Assembly (NCBI RefSeq): GCF_000020945.1
Contig: NC_011295.1
Location: 496,001-560,000 of the forward strand
Direction of reading: 5' to 3'
Source of the DNA: Coprothermobacter proteolyticus DSM 5265
Lineage (GTDB): Bacteria > Coprothermobacterota > Coprothermobacteria > Coprothermobacterales > Coprothermobacteraceae
DNA length: 64,000 bases
Part shown: piece after piece, positions 38,299 to 46,306 of the stretch
How the letters are laid out: each line of letters starts with the position of its first letter
Position numbering within the stretch: the first letter of the stretch is position 1
Notes under the pieces: model-generated
Databases searched by the model: none
The model's input: the letters and a program-made list of their open reading frames with translations, nothing else
Told to the model about the DNA's origin: nothing
Translations under genes and position numbers: made by a program

Positions 38299-38850
38299 AT
38301 GAAAATACTAATTGCATCTGACCTGCATGGTAGCGTAGCAGCATTCCAAAAGGTTTTGGAAAATGAACCAGATTCTGAAATGGTGCTTCTCTTGGGGGAT
38401 TACCTGTATCATGGACCCCGCAACCCGTTACCTGAAGGTTACAATCCAAGAGCCATGGCGGATCTAATAAATTCTTTGAGCAATGCTGTATTGGTTAAAG
38501 GCAACGTGGATGCACCCATCGACGAGGAACTTATTAAATGGCCCATGTCACCTTTGGTTCATTTAGTCTTTCACGATGGCGGCAATAATAGGAATGACAT
38601 TCACATCTTAGCTCATCACGGTCACAACGCTGATCCAACAAAGCTTTACAAAACGCAAATGGTGGTTTCTGGACACACCCACATAAAAGTGCTGGAATAT
38701 GACGCGAAAGAAGGCGTTTTCAGGCTTAACCCTGGTAGTCCATCACTGTCCAAAGACGGAACTCCATCCTATGCCGTCATCCTCAGCGATTTTAGAGCAC
38801 AGCTCAAATCATTGGACGGTCAAGTCATAAAGGAGATTCAGATTAGCTAA
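38299..38850 (+). CDS. YfcE/MJ0936-type metallophosphoesterase
   Basis: A 183-residue single-domain calcineurin-like phosphodiesterase with the complete two-metal set: ASDLHGS, LGDYLYHGPRN, KGNVDAP, AHHGHN and SGHTHIKV, ending in LNPGSPSLSKDGTPSYAV. The YHGPRNPLPEGYNP segment is characteristic of YfcE. These enzymes hydrolyse phosphodiesters in vitro; the natural substrate is unknown. The 3' end overlaps the convergent asparaginase gene by 8 bp. Confidence 0.9.
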   Translation: MKILIASDLHGSVAAFQKVLENEPDSEMVLLLGDYLYHGPRNPLPEGYNPRAMADLINSLSNAVLVKGNVDAPIDEELIKWPMSPLVHLVFHDGGNNRNDIHILAHHGHNADPTKLYKTQMVVSGHTHIKVLEYDAKEGVFRLNPGSPSLSKDGTPSYAVILSDFRAQLKSLDGQVIKEIQIS

Positions 38851-39895
38851 GCACTTTCCAGCCTGGATCAACTTTCAGCTTTATGACTGGTTTTATAATG
38901 CCAACGACTTCTTGCCTATGGTTTTTCACAGGAGGCTGGTATTGATTTTTTAAAGCTTCGCCGTGAATATCTTCATCAGTTACCAAACCCAGTTGCCTAA
39001 GGACCTCCAATGTGATGGCTCCCAGTGCTCTACTACTACCATCTACCACTTTTACTGCAATACCCAGGCCACGATTTAGCACGGACACCAGTTGAACAGC
39101 TTCAGCACCGCCCTTACTTAGGAATGCGCCTTGGAAGAAGAGCATAAATTCAGTGTCAAAGCGACCTTTCCCTGCGACCAAATGAGGGTACCTTGTCATG
39201 GCCATTGCTACTTTTGATGCTGGTTCCTTATATTCCTCGGGCAGAATTTCAGGAGTTCCCAGTTTTGCGAAAGCCAATGCAGCGTTGTAAAGAGGCACTC
39301 CAAAAACAGGTACGCCGCAGCCGTCAATACCTATCTCCACTTTCTCTGGAGGCATCTCAAAGAACTCTGACACTATTTTAAGTATCCTTTGCTGCACTGG
39401 GTGATCCAGGAGAAAGTAAGTCTGCAGTGGCCACTTGTGGTACACGCACTGTGCAAGCATGCCTGTATGTTTCCCTGAACAATTATGAAAAGCTGGGGTC
39501 AGCTCGATGTTGTTCAGCTTTATGAATTCGGCGGTACTCTTGTCAAAAGGTTCGTGAACGCCACACTGCAAATATGACTCGTCCAAGCCAATTTTCTTTA
39601 GCGCTGATCTTACAAGTTCCACATGTTCCAGCGTACCAGAATGTGAAGCGCACATCACAGCTATTTCTTCCATGGTGAAACCGTACTGGATGTCCAATTT
39701 ATCCATGAGCATAGGGATGGCTTGTAGCGGTTTTGAAGCTGATCTAAGGAAAGTTACGCGCTGAGGTGAGCCAGCTGAGGCAATCAATCTTCCTTTGTAG
39801 TCCACTACCACTGCATCTGCGTAATGCACACTTTCTGTTAGCTCGTTTCTTAAAACTAGCGCACCCAATGTGGGCGGATTTGCATAGTCTTCCAC
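38843..39895 (-). CDS. Class 3 (Rhizobium etli AspII-type) L-asparaginase
   Basis: A 350-residue protein of the asparaginase II family, unrelated to E. coli AnsA/AnsB. Two serine-lysine-type motifs are present: RSASKPLQAIP and HNCSGKHTGM, with CASHSGTLEH and the cysteine of DGCGVPVFGVPL. These match the catalytic Ser-Lys pairs and zinc-binding cysteines described for the R. etli enzyme. It hydrolyses asparagine to aspartate and ammonia, consistent with amino-acid fermentation. It ends inside the convergent phosphodiesterase gene. Confidence 0.88.
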   Translation of the reverse strand: MEDYANPPTLGALVLRNELTESVHYADAVVVDYKGRLIASAGSPQRVTFLRSASKPLQAIPMLMDKLDIQYGFTMEEIAVMCASHSGTLEHVELVRSALKKIGLDESYLQCGVHEPFDKSTAEFIKLNNIELTPAFHNCSGKHTGMLAQCVYHKWPLQTYFLLDHPVQQRILKIVSEFFEMPPEKVEIGIDGCGVPVFGVPLYNAALAFAKLGTPEILPEEYKEPASKVAMAMTRYPHLVAGKGRFDTEFMLFFQGAFLSKGGAEAVQLVSVLNRGLGIAVKVVDGSSRALGAITLEVLRQLGLVTDEDIHGEALKNQYQPPVKNHRQEVVGIIKPVIKLKVDPGWKVLS

Positions 39896-40051
39896 GGTTT
39901 GCCTCCTTGGTATGTTACGTTAAGTGTCGTTTAAATTTTAGCACTTTGAGTCAAGTTAGTAGATTACAGGTCAATGATGAGATATCAGCCGCAAAGCACA
40001 GTAATTGTTAGATAATAACAGCTTACAAGACATTGTTGACGAAAATGGCAT

Positions 40052-40079
40052 TTGATACAGAATTAGAGCGTTCTATACT
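40052..40079 (+). promoter_or_regulatory. Promoter of the radical SAM gene
   Basis: TTGATA, a 16-bp spacer and TATACT form a near-consensus promoter. Expected transcription start is about 40086, which bears on the choice of start codon for the next gene. Confidence 0.65.
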
Positions 40080-40129
40080 AATTTATTGTGAATAATACGC
40101 AGAATGTTCAGAGGAGGACAAAAAAGACA

Positions 40130-40864
40130 TTGGAAAACCGTCTGAGTTTGGGGGAACAGAAACAATCTCTGATTTACGGTCCTGTGAGTAGTAGGCGTTT
40201 TGGTACCACAATTGGAATTAGTCTCATACCGTTGAAGGTTTGTTCTTTTGATTGCGTTTTTTGTGAACTTTCCGTTCACACCAACGTGTTAACGCTGGAA
40301 CGCCACACGTACGTCAGTGTAAACGAAGTACTCAAGGAACTGAGAAATTTCCCAACTCAGGGAGTGGATTACATTGCGCTCTCAGGAGCTGGCGAACCCA
40401 CATTAGCAGCGAACATGGGCGAAGTCATTGATGCTCTTCACCAAAAGTACTCAGTGCCAGTCTTGGTTCTGAGTAACGGAAGCACGGTATTCATGAAGGA
40501 TGTTCAAGAAGAATTAAGAAAAGCTGATGCTGTTAAGCTCACGTTCTCCTCACTAAAGGAAGAATCCTTCAAGCGTTTGAATCAGCCTGCAGAAGGGGTA
40601 ACGGCCTCAAAAGTAGCGCGAGGTATTGAAGAATTTGCCTCTTCTTACGCAGGCACGTTGTATTTCGAGGTGGTTGTGGTTAAAGGTATAAACGATGATC
40701 TGTCTGAGGTAAGAAAAACAGTTGAGTTCTTAGCTCAGTTTAAGCCTTACCACATCGATATAAACAGACCTGCAAGGCCGGGAACGGCGCGTTATCTTGA
40801 GCTACCTGATAAAGAGCTTTATATGCCTTTGGAGCGCGAATTCCCAGCCGTCAGGGTGTTCTAA
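40130..40864 (+). CDS. Radical SAM protein related to TYW1 (COG0731 type)
   Basis: A 244-residue radical SAM enzyme with the cluster motif CSFDCVFC preceded by YGPVSSRRFGTTIGISLIP, the pattern of bacterial relatives of the wyosine enzyme TYW1. LSGAGEPTLAANM is the SAM-binding region. Bacteria lack wyosine, so the substrate is unknown. Two starts are possible: TTG 40130 with AGGAGG 12 bases upstream, or GTG 40088, which would be almost leaderless from the promoter seen. I prefer the TTG. The stop is 23 bp from the convergent pilin gene. Confidence 0.82.
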   Translation: MENRLSLGEQKQSLIYGPVSSRRFGTTIGISLIPLKVCSFDCVFCELSVHTNVLTLERHTYVSVNEVLKELRNFPTQGVDYIALSGAGEPTLAANMGEVIDALHQKYSVPVLVLSNGSTVFMKDVQEELRKADAVKLTFSSLKEESFKRLNQPAEGVTASKVARGIEEFASSYAGTLYFEVVVVKGINDDLSEVRKTVEFLAQFKPYHIDINRPARPGTARYLELPDKELYMPLEREFPAVRVF

Positions 40865-40887
40865 AGTTAAAACGTGTCGTTGACTGT

Positions 40888-41403
40888 TTAGCGGAGCTTA
40901 ACTAAAACAGGGTCAACGGTGCTGGTGGCGCAGACTGCATAGTCATAACCTAACAGTGTTAGGCTGTCAACAGGGAGCGCTTCTATGCTCGCAGTCGTTG
41001 CCATGGCCTCTGCCGCCTTATTTGCTGATTTATCCACTGGCCAGCAAATGTAAAAAATACTTCCTGCCGGAGTTTCTTCGCTACTGTAGGCAAAGAAATT
41101 CTCCAGCTTCTTTTCTTTGTCCCACGGCCAAGGAGTGGATCTTTCGTAGTAAGCTTTTAACATGTCGGTACCTGTCTGAGATTCATCTAATACCACATTC
41201 CCCGTTGGGTACAACTGATGATCTATGCGGTACAGTTCTAAATACTGAAGCACTTTGGGTGATGAGGAGAGTAGCGTACTCACATTCGCTCGCTGGCGCG
41301 CCAGTGCGTAGGACGGATACAGTGTTGCTGTAAGCAACGCAATTACTGCTAGTACTACCATGATTTCCATGAGTGTGAAGCCTTTTCTTGCCCTTAACTT
41401 CAA
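40888..41403 (-). CDS. Type IV pilin-like protein (prepilin N-terminus)
   Basis: A 171-residue protein starting MKLRARKGFTLMEIMVV, a classic class III signal: prepilin peptidase would cut after the glycine of RKG and methylate the new Phe, with Glu5 kept. A 20-residue hydrophobic helix follows, then a soluble domain with two cysteines near the middle and end. The start is TTG 41403 after GGGAGG; an ORF to 41469 has no ribosome site. It stands alone, so whether it is a pilus, competence or secretion subunit is open. Confidence 0.85.
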   Translation of the reverse strand: MKLRARKGFTLMEIMVVLAVIALLTATLYPSYALARQRANVSTLLSSSPKVLQYLELYRIDHQLYPTGNVVLDESQTGTDMLKAYYERSTPWPWDKEKKLENFFAYSSEETPAGSIFYICWPVDKSANKAAEAMATTASIEALPVDSLTLLGYDYAVCATSTVDPVLVKLR

Positions 41404-41590
41404 ACTAACAGCCTCCCTTTTTTTGAGAAAAACGTGTTTTTGTCTCTGAAAGGTTCGGTCCGCATTCAAAACTCAGCCTTGCCATGCAGACCAATAAAGA
41501 CAAAACTCTTTCATTGTACAGCATTCGGGTTACACAACTTTATGGTTGGTTGTGAACTCGCGCAAGCATGTACTTAAGTAAGACTCACAT

Positions 41591-41771
41591 GGTATAATTG
41601 ATTGCAGTAGAACGTGTGTTCTATGGAAAAGTGGAAGTAGGCGCCACGCCTCACCTGTCGGCAAATTGATGCGCTTGGCAGGTTATCAGTGTGAGCAGAG
41701 TGGCTCGCACGACATGTGGCAGTGGGTGCGCATACTTTCACCCACTTTTTTAATTGAGGAGGTAGAAGAAC
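41591..41771 (+). promoter_or_regulatory. Structured infC leader with promoter element
   Basis: Extended -10 TGGTATAAT is at about 41590-41598. The leader downstream has a series of hairpins: TAGAAC-GTGT-GTTCTA (41608-41623), AGGCG-CCA-CGCCT (41639-41651), a longer ACCTG/CAGGT stem (about 41653-41683), and GTGTGAGC/GCTCGCAC (41689-41710). A terminator-like hairpin and the infC ribosome site follow. The arrangement resembles the autoregulated L20 or IF3 leaders of Firmicutes, in which excess L20 causes premature termination. Confidence 0.7.
41721..41751 (+). terminator. Attenuator hairpin before infC
   Basis: AGTGGGTG pairs perfectly with CACCCACT around a 10-nt loop and runs into six T residues. 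It lies 5 bp before the infC Shine-Dalgarno and therefore must be regulated rather than always active. Confidence 0.85.
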
Positions 41772-42353
41772 ATAAGCACTTCGAAGGATTTAGGGTACAG
41801 GGTGAATGAACAGATTCGAGCACCAAAGGTCAGAGTGGTTGACGAAAATGGAAAGCAATTGGGTGTTTTCATCACCGCAGAAGCCATAAGAATGGCACGT
41901 AGCAGAGGTTATGATTTGGTGGAAGTAGCTCCTACTGCAGATCCGCCCGTTTGTCGATTTATCGACTACGATAAGTTCCGCTATGAAATGGCGAAGAAGG
42001 CCAAGGAGGCAAAGAGAAACCAGACCATCATCGAAGTGAAAGAGATTCGTCTCAGATTGGGTACCGATGTTCACGATATGGAAACGAAGATGAAAAAGAT
42101 CAGGGAATTCTTGGAAGAAGGTAACAAAGTTAAGGTAACCCTGCGTCCTAGAGGCCGTGAGAGGGCTCTTGAAGAACAAATTCGTCAGAAACTATTGTCC
42201 ATTGCAGAAAAGCTGTCAGATGTGGGACAAGTAGAGCAAGACGTGCGAGCAGAGGGCAGAAATTTCTATTTCATGATAGCGCCTAAGAAGAAGAAGGAGG
42301 CAACCAAAGATGGGAAAACCGAAGAACAGCAGGACAGCAGCCAAGAGGTTTAA
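41772..42353 (+). CDS. infC: Translation initiation factor IF-3, apparent AUA start
   Basis: IF-3 of 193 residues: RVNEQIRAPKVRVVDENGKQLGV, the two-domain body, and KVTLRPRGRE in the C-domain. A GTG at 41802 could start the frame, but the conserved residues before it (ISTSKDLGYR) are encoded upstream. In that frame there is no ATG, GTG or TTG before the stop at 41763. The only plausible start is ATA 41772, placed 9 bases after AGGAGG. E. coli infC starts at AUU, so its own product can repress it. The gene overlaps rpmI by 44 bp. Confidence 0.88.
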   Translation: MSTSKDLGYRVNEQIRAPKVRVVDENGKQLGVFITAEAIRMARSRGYDLVEVAPTADPPVCRFIDYDKFRYEMAKKAKEAKRNQTIIEVKEIRLRLGTDVHDMETKMKKIREFLEEGNKVKVTLRPRGRERALEEQIRQKLLSIAEKLSDVGQVEQDVRAEGRNFYFMIAPKKKKEATKDGKTEEQQDSSQEV

Positions 42354-42504
42354 AGTTACTGGTTCTGGCAAGTTCATGTACCGTTCTGCCATGAACCACT
42401 TGAGAAGGCATAAAAGTGCTTCAAGGTTGAGAAGGCTAAAAGCACCAAAAGTCATTGATGAAACCTATTTGGGCCACGTTCAAGATTTGTTGCCCAGGCC
42501 ATAG
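42310..42504 (+). CDS. rpmI: 50S ribosomal protein L35
   Basis: A 64-residue basic protein starting [21 protein letters not shown] and containing [14 protein letters not shown], a clear L35 of normal length. The ATG follows GGAGG and lies inside the infC 3' end, so the two are coupled. Confidence 0.97.
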   Translation: MGKPKNSRTAAKRFKVTGSGKFMYRSAMNHLRRHKSASRLRRLKAPKVIDETYLGHVQDLLPRP

Positions 42505-42518
42505 GAGGTGTTCTGAGA

Positions 42519-42872
42519 ATGCGTGTTAAGACTAGTGTTGCTAAAAGGGCAAGGCATAAAAAGGTATTAAAAGAAGCGAAAGGTTATTTTGGCGCTTCTC
42601 ATCGTGTTTATAGGAAAGCGCATGAAGCAGTTCTGAAGGCTGGTGAAGATGCTTTTGCCGGGCGTAAGCAGCGGAAAAGAGATATGCGTAGTCTATGGAT
42701 TACCAGGATTAACGCTGCAGCCAGGAACCACGGCATGAACTATTCTAACTTCATGCACGGCTTAAAAGTTGCCGGCATACAAATTGATAGAAAGATGCTG
42801 GCGGAATTGGCTGTCACCGACCCAGAGGGCTTTAGTGCTCTGGTAGAGAAGGCCAAGGAGGCCGTCGGATAA
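42519..42872 (+). CDS. rplT: 50S ribosomal protein L20
   Basis: A 117-residue L20: [24 protein letters not shown], then [29 protein letters not shown]20 is the repressor of this operon in bacteria where it has been studied, by binding the leader RNA. The ATG follows AGGAGG. Its stop overlaps the pheS ATG (TAATG). Confidence 0.97.
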   Translation: MRVKTSVAKRARHKKVLKEAKGYFGASHRVYRKAHEAVLKAGEDAFAGRKQRKRDMRSLWITRINAAARNHGMNYSNFMHGLKVAGIQIDRKMLAELAVTDPEGFSALVEKAKEAVG

Positions 42873-43891
42873 TGATGAAGGAGGTTGAAGAGGTCGAGCA
42901 AGTAGCACGTGATTTCGAATCCGACCTTCAAGAGCTTCCTCCTGATCAGCTGAAGATCAAGTATTTGTCTCGTAAAGGTTTAGTTTCAAAGCTTTTGGAG
43001 AAAATCCCGACGCTACCACCTGAGCAGCGTCGGGATTTTGGTAAGTACGTCAATGATTTAAAAAGACACATAGAAGAGCAAATTAAGCAGAAGGAAGAGC
43101 AGCTGCTTTCCATTGGAAGTAAGCATCTTGCTCAAGAGCCTTTGTTCCTTAACGATCTGACTTTGGAAGGCAAGCGTCCTCCTTTGGGAAACGTGCACGT
43201 ACTTTTTAAAGCCCGTGATGAGCTACTAAGCATTTTCAAATTCATGGGATTTAGTTTTTTTGACGGGCCTGAGCTGGAAACAGATTTTTATAACTTCGAA
43301 GCATTAAACTTTCCTCCTTACCACCCCGCCAGGGATATGCAGGACACTTTGGTAGTGGGGGACAGGGTACTCAGAACGCACTCTTCAGCCATGCAGGTCA
43401 GAGCCATGGAAGCCTGGGGTGTCCCCATAAAGGTCATTCTTCCCGGTAGGGTTTACCGCCGTGAGGAAGTATCAGCCAGAAAATATCCTGTGTTTTACCA
43501 GTTTGACTGCTTGGCTGTGGGTGAAAACATTGGGGTGGGCCACCTCAAATGGACTTTGGAAACTTTCCTCAGTGCTTACTTTGAGAAGAATGTCACAGTT
43601 AGATTTAGACCCAGTTATTTCCCCTTCGTGGAACCCGGCAATGAAGTTGACGTGAAGTGTGTTTTTTGCGATGGTCAAGGTTGCAGTGTGTGTGGGGGAA
43701 CAGGCTGGTTAGAAATACTTGGGGCCGGTTTGGTGCACCCAAGGGTTTTGGAATATGCAGGGGTGGATCCCAATCGTTACAGTGGTTTTGCCTTCGGTGT
43801 GGGTGTTGACCGCATGGCCATGCTCAAATACGGTATCAACGACATACGTCTTCTTTATGAGGGCGACGTTAGTTTCCTCAGGTCGCTTTAA
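42872..43891 (+). CDS. pheS: Phenylalanine--tRNA ligase alpha subunit
   Basis: A catalytic subunit of 339 residues. An N-terminal coiled coil (1-90) binds tRNA. The class II core shows motif 2 with GRVYRREEVSARKYPVFYQFD, PSYFPFVEPGNEVDV, and motif 3 GFAFGVGVDRMAML. A four-cysteine knuckle, CVFC...CSVCGGTGW, is of the usual type. The start may be either of two adjacent ATG codons after AAGGAGG. Confidence 0.96.
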   Translation: MMKEVEEVEQVARDFESDLQELPPDQLKIKYLSRKGLVSKLLEKIPTLPPEQRRDFGKYVNDLKRHIEEQIKQKEEQLLSIGSKHLAQEPLFLNDLTLEGKRPPLGNVHVLFKARDELLSIFKFMGFSFFDGPELETDFYNFEALNFPPYHPARDMQDTLVVGDRVLRTHSSAMQVRAMEAWGVPIKVILPGRVYRREEVSARKYPVFYQFDCLAVGENIGVGHLKWTLETFLSAYFEKNVTVRFRPSYFPFVEPGNEVDVKCVFCDGQGCSVCGGTGWLEILGAGLVHPRVLEYAGVDPNRYSGFAFGVGVDRMAMLKYGINDIRLLYEGDVSFLRSL

Positions 43892-43912
43892 GGTGCTAAG
43901 GTGTGATGTGCG

Positions 43913-46306
43913 ATGAAATTCAGTTTTAACCAACTTAAAAAGTTTTGGCAGGAAAAGGACCAAGTTACCTGGCAGCAGGTAAAAAGTTATCTGGAAAAAC
44001 ACTTGGAAGTTGAAGTTGAGGAAGAAGTACCCATTGACATACCCGATTCATGGTGGCTAAAAGAGGTAGCTCCAGCTAATGAAAAAAACTCCAGAGCGGA
44101 GGTGCATCTGGAAAACGGCTCTGTGATTCCGGTGTACTTACCCGAGGAAGTTTCTCATAGTAACAGTAGCGGTACCAGCATTTGTGTGCTTGTGGATACC
44201 AAGAGTGGCACGCTGCTTTCCAGGGGCGATTTGGGGCCGTTGCAAGAGCTGCTTGGTTTTGCAACGGTAAGTAGTAATGGCAGCGAAGCAGGTTCTCCTA
44301 AGGAAGCAGGGACCTCTGCCGGCCGCGATGATTTGTCAGATTTGGTTCTTCTAAGAAATGCCCCTGAAGGGCCTCTTAAAGAGGTGCTTGAGCTTCCGGA
44401 TATGCTTATAAAGCTTAGTGTGCTACCAAACCGCGGTGACCTGAGTCACTTATTTGGTTTGGCTCGAGAGATTGCCTGCGGTATGGGGCTTACACTGGTG
44501 GTGCCTACCTTCCAGCATAAGCTGGAAAAACGAAACGGGTTGGTGTCCATTCAAACTGATGGCTGCTTAGTTTATGTGGGCATGCTACTGGAGAACTTGA
44601 GAGTTGAGGAAAGTCCGTGGTGGCTTAAGCTGGAGTTGATGCGTTTTGGGCAGCGCTGCATAAACAACGTAGTAGATCTAACGAATTACTTCCTTTTCAA
44701 CTACGGTCAACCCATGCACGCTTTCGATTTTGATACCCTTACTGACCATCGCATTGTTGTGCGTCAGGCAAAACCGGGGGAGAAACTGGTGCTGCTAAAC
44801 AATGAAGAGGTCACATTGGATGAAGACTGCATGGTAATAGCGGACGCAGTGAAACCAGTGGGTGTTGCTGGCGTCATGGGCGGCCGAGATGCTTCTGTAA
44901 GCTCTCAAACAAAGCGCGTACTTTTGGAGGTAGCAGCATTCGCTCCTTCTTCCGTTGCTATGAGCTCTCGAAAGCTTGGCGTAAGAACTGATGCCAGCAT
45001 GCTTTACGAGCGTGGCGTGGCACCTTTTGGCCAGGTGGATATGGCGCTTTTGTTCGCCGATTTTGTAGAGCAAATGGGTTGCGCTCAGGCGACTGCTTTG
45101 TGGTTTGCTGGGGAAGAAAGACGTTACAGATTGGTTGACTACAACCCACAGCGAATCGTAAAACTTTCTTCTGTGAAAGATCAGGACCTGGTTGATATGA
45201 TTTCCACCAAACAGTGGGAAGTTATCACAGAAGAAGGGAATAATGATGGTAAGAAGAAAATTAGAATTCCTGCTTATCGGTGGGACATAACCAGAACTGA
45301 GGACTTGGTGGATGAACTAGTAAAATTCGTGGGTTATGACCGTATCCCCTCATTGCCCTTGATGGATTATATTCCCTTTAGGGAAAAGGAATCCATTACA
45401 AAGGAAAACAAACTTCGAGAAGCAAGCTCGCTTTACTTTCAAGAGGTATTCATGGTTTCACTCATATCGGACAAGGATGTGCAGAACATTTCTGCACACA
45501 TGGGCATAGATGCCAAGAATGTGCTGGCTGTGGACAACCCAGTAAGCCGTGAACTGGCTTATTTAAGACCTAACTTACTTATAAGCTTGATAAAGGCAGC
45601 TCTACTTAACCAAAATCGCTTCCACGACGATGTGCACTTGTTTGAAATTGGCTCAGTGTTCACAAGAGTATCCAAAGACGCCAATAGCACTGAGGTTGAG
45701 GAAAGACGTCACATAGCTTACTTGTCAAAAGGGCTTTACTGGGAGAATGCTTTGGATAAAGACCTGTGGAGCTACCGTGAGTTTAAAGGCGCTTTGGAGA
45801 ACATCTTTGAACGCTGTAGTCTTACACTGGGGTGGGAGAATGCTTTTGTTTCGTGGGCTGAAAGCCAGTTCTCTGGTATCATAAAGTATGAAGGACGCGA
45901 AGTGGGGCAGGTGGGCATGCTCAAGCCGAGTTTATTGAAAGCATATGATTTGAAGGGTCCCGTATTTGCAGCTGAACTGGATCTAGATGTTTTGCCACTA
46001 GTCACGGGAAGAGAACCCGTATTTCCACTTAAGTTCCCCCAAAGCTGGAGAGATCTGTCGGTGGTCATGCCCGTGGAAGTGCCCGTTTCAGAACTTGCCA
46101 AACTCTTTGAAGGTGAACCACTAGTAAAAGATTGGAAAGTTGTGGATTTGTACCGCGGTGAAAAGTTATCGCCTAGTGAAAAGAGTGTTACCGTGCGTGT
46201 GTGGTTAGGCGCTGAAGACCACACGGTCAGTAGCGAGGAAGTAGATCAAGTCGTGGAGCGCGTTTTAGGGCGCTTAACGGAGGCGGGATGGCATTTAAGG
46301 ACATGA
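43913..46306 (+). CDS. pheT: Phenylalanine--tRNA ligase beta subunit
   Basis: A 797-residue PheT with the B3/B4 domain (VVDLTNYFLFNYGQPMHAFD), the editing region, the B5 domain (IRIPAYRWDITRTEDLVDELVKFVGYDRIP) and a C-terminal ferredoxin-like anticodon-binding fold (PAQWRDLSVVMP-like FPQSWRDLSVVMP). Family length is normal. The N-terminal tRNA-binding EMAP-like domain (residues 40-150) appears diverged. It lies 21 bp after pheS and overlaps mutS2 by 19 bp. Confidence 0.95.
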   Translation: MKFSFNQLKKFWQEKDQVTWQQVKSYLEKHLEVEVEEEVPIDIPDSWWLKEVAPANEKNSRAEVHLENGSVIPVYLPEEVSHSNSSGTSICVLVDTKSGTLLSRGDLGPLQELLGFATVSSNGSEAGSPKEAGTSAGRDDLSDLVLLRNAPEGPLKEVLELPDMLIKLSVLPNRGDLSHLFGLAREIACGMGLTLVVPTFQHKLEKRNGLVSIQTDGCLVYVGMLLENLRVEESPWWLKLELMRFGQRCINNVVDLTNYFLFNYGQPMHAFDFDTLTDHRIVVRQAKPGEKLVLLNNEEVTLDEDCMVIADAVKPVGVAGVMGGRDASVSSQTKRVLLEVAAFAPSSVAMSSRKLGVRTDASMLYERGVAPFGQVDMALLFADFVEQMGCAQATALWFAGEERRYRLVDYNPQRIVKLSSVKDQDLVDMISTKQWEVITEEGNNDGKKKIRIPAYRWDITRTEDLVDELVKFVGYDRIPSLPLMDYIPFREKESITKENKLREASSLYFQEVFMVSLISDKDVQNISAHMGIDAKNVLAVDNPVSRELAYLRPNLLISLIKAALLNQNRFHDDVHLFEIGSVFTRVSKDANSTEVEERRHIAYLSKGLYWENALDKDLWSYREFKGALENIFERCSLTLGWENAFVSWAESQFSGIIKYEGREVGQVGMLKPSLLKAYDLKGPVFAAELDLDVLPLVTGREPVFPLKFPQSWRDLSVVMPVEVPVSELAKLFEGEPLVKDWKVVDLYRGEKLSPSEKSVTVRVWLGAEDHTVSSEEVDQVVERVLGRLTEAGWHLRT

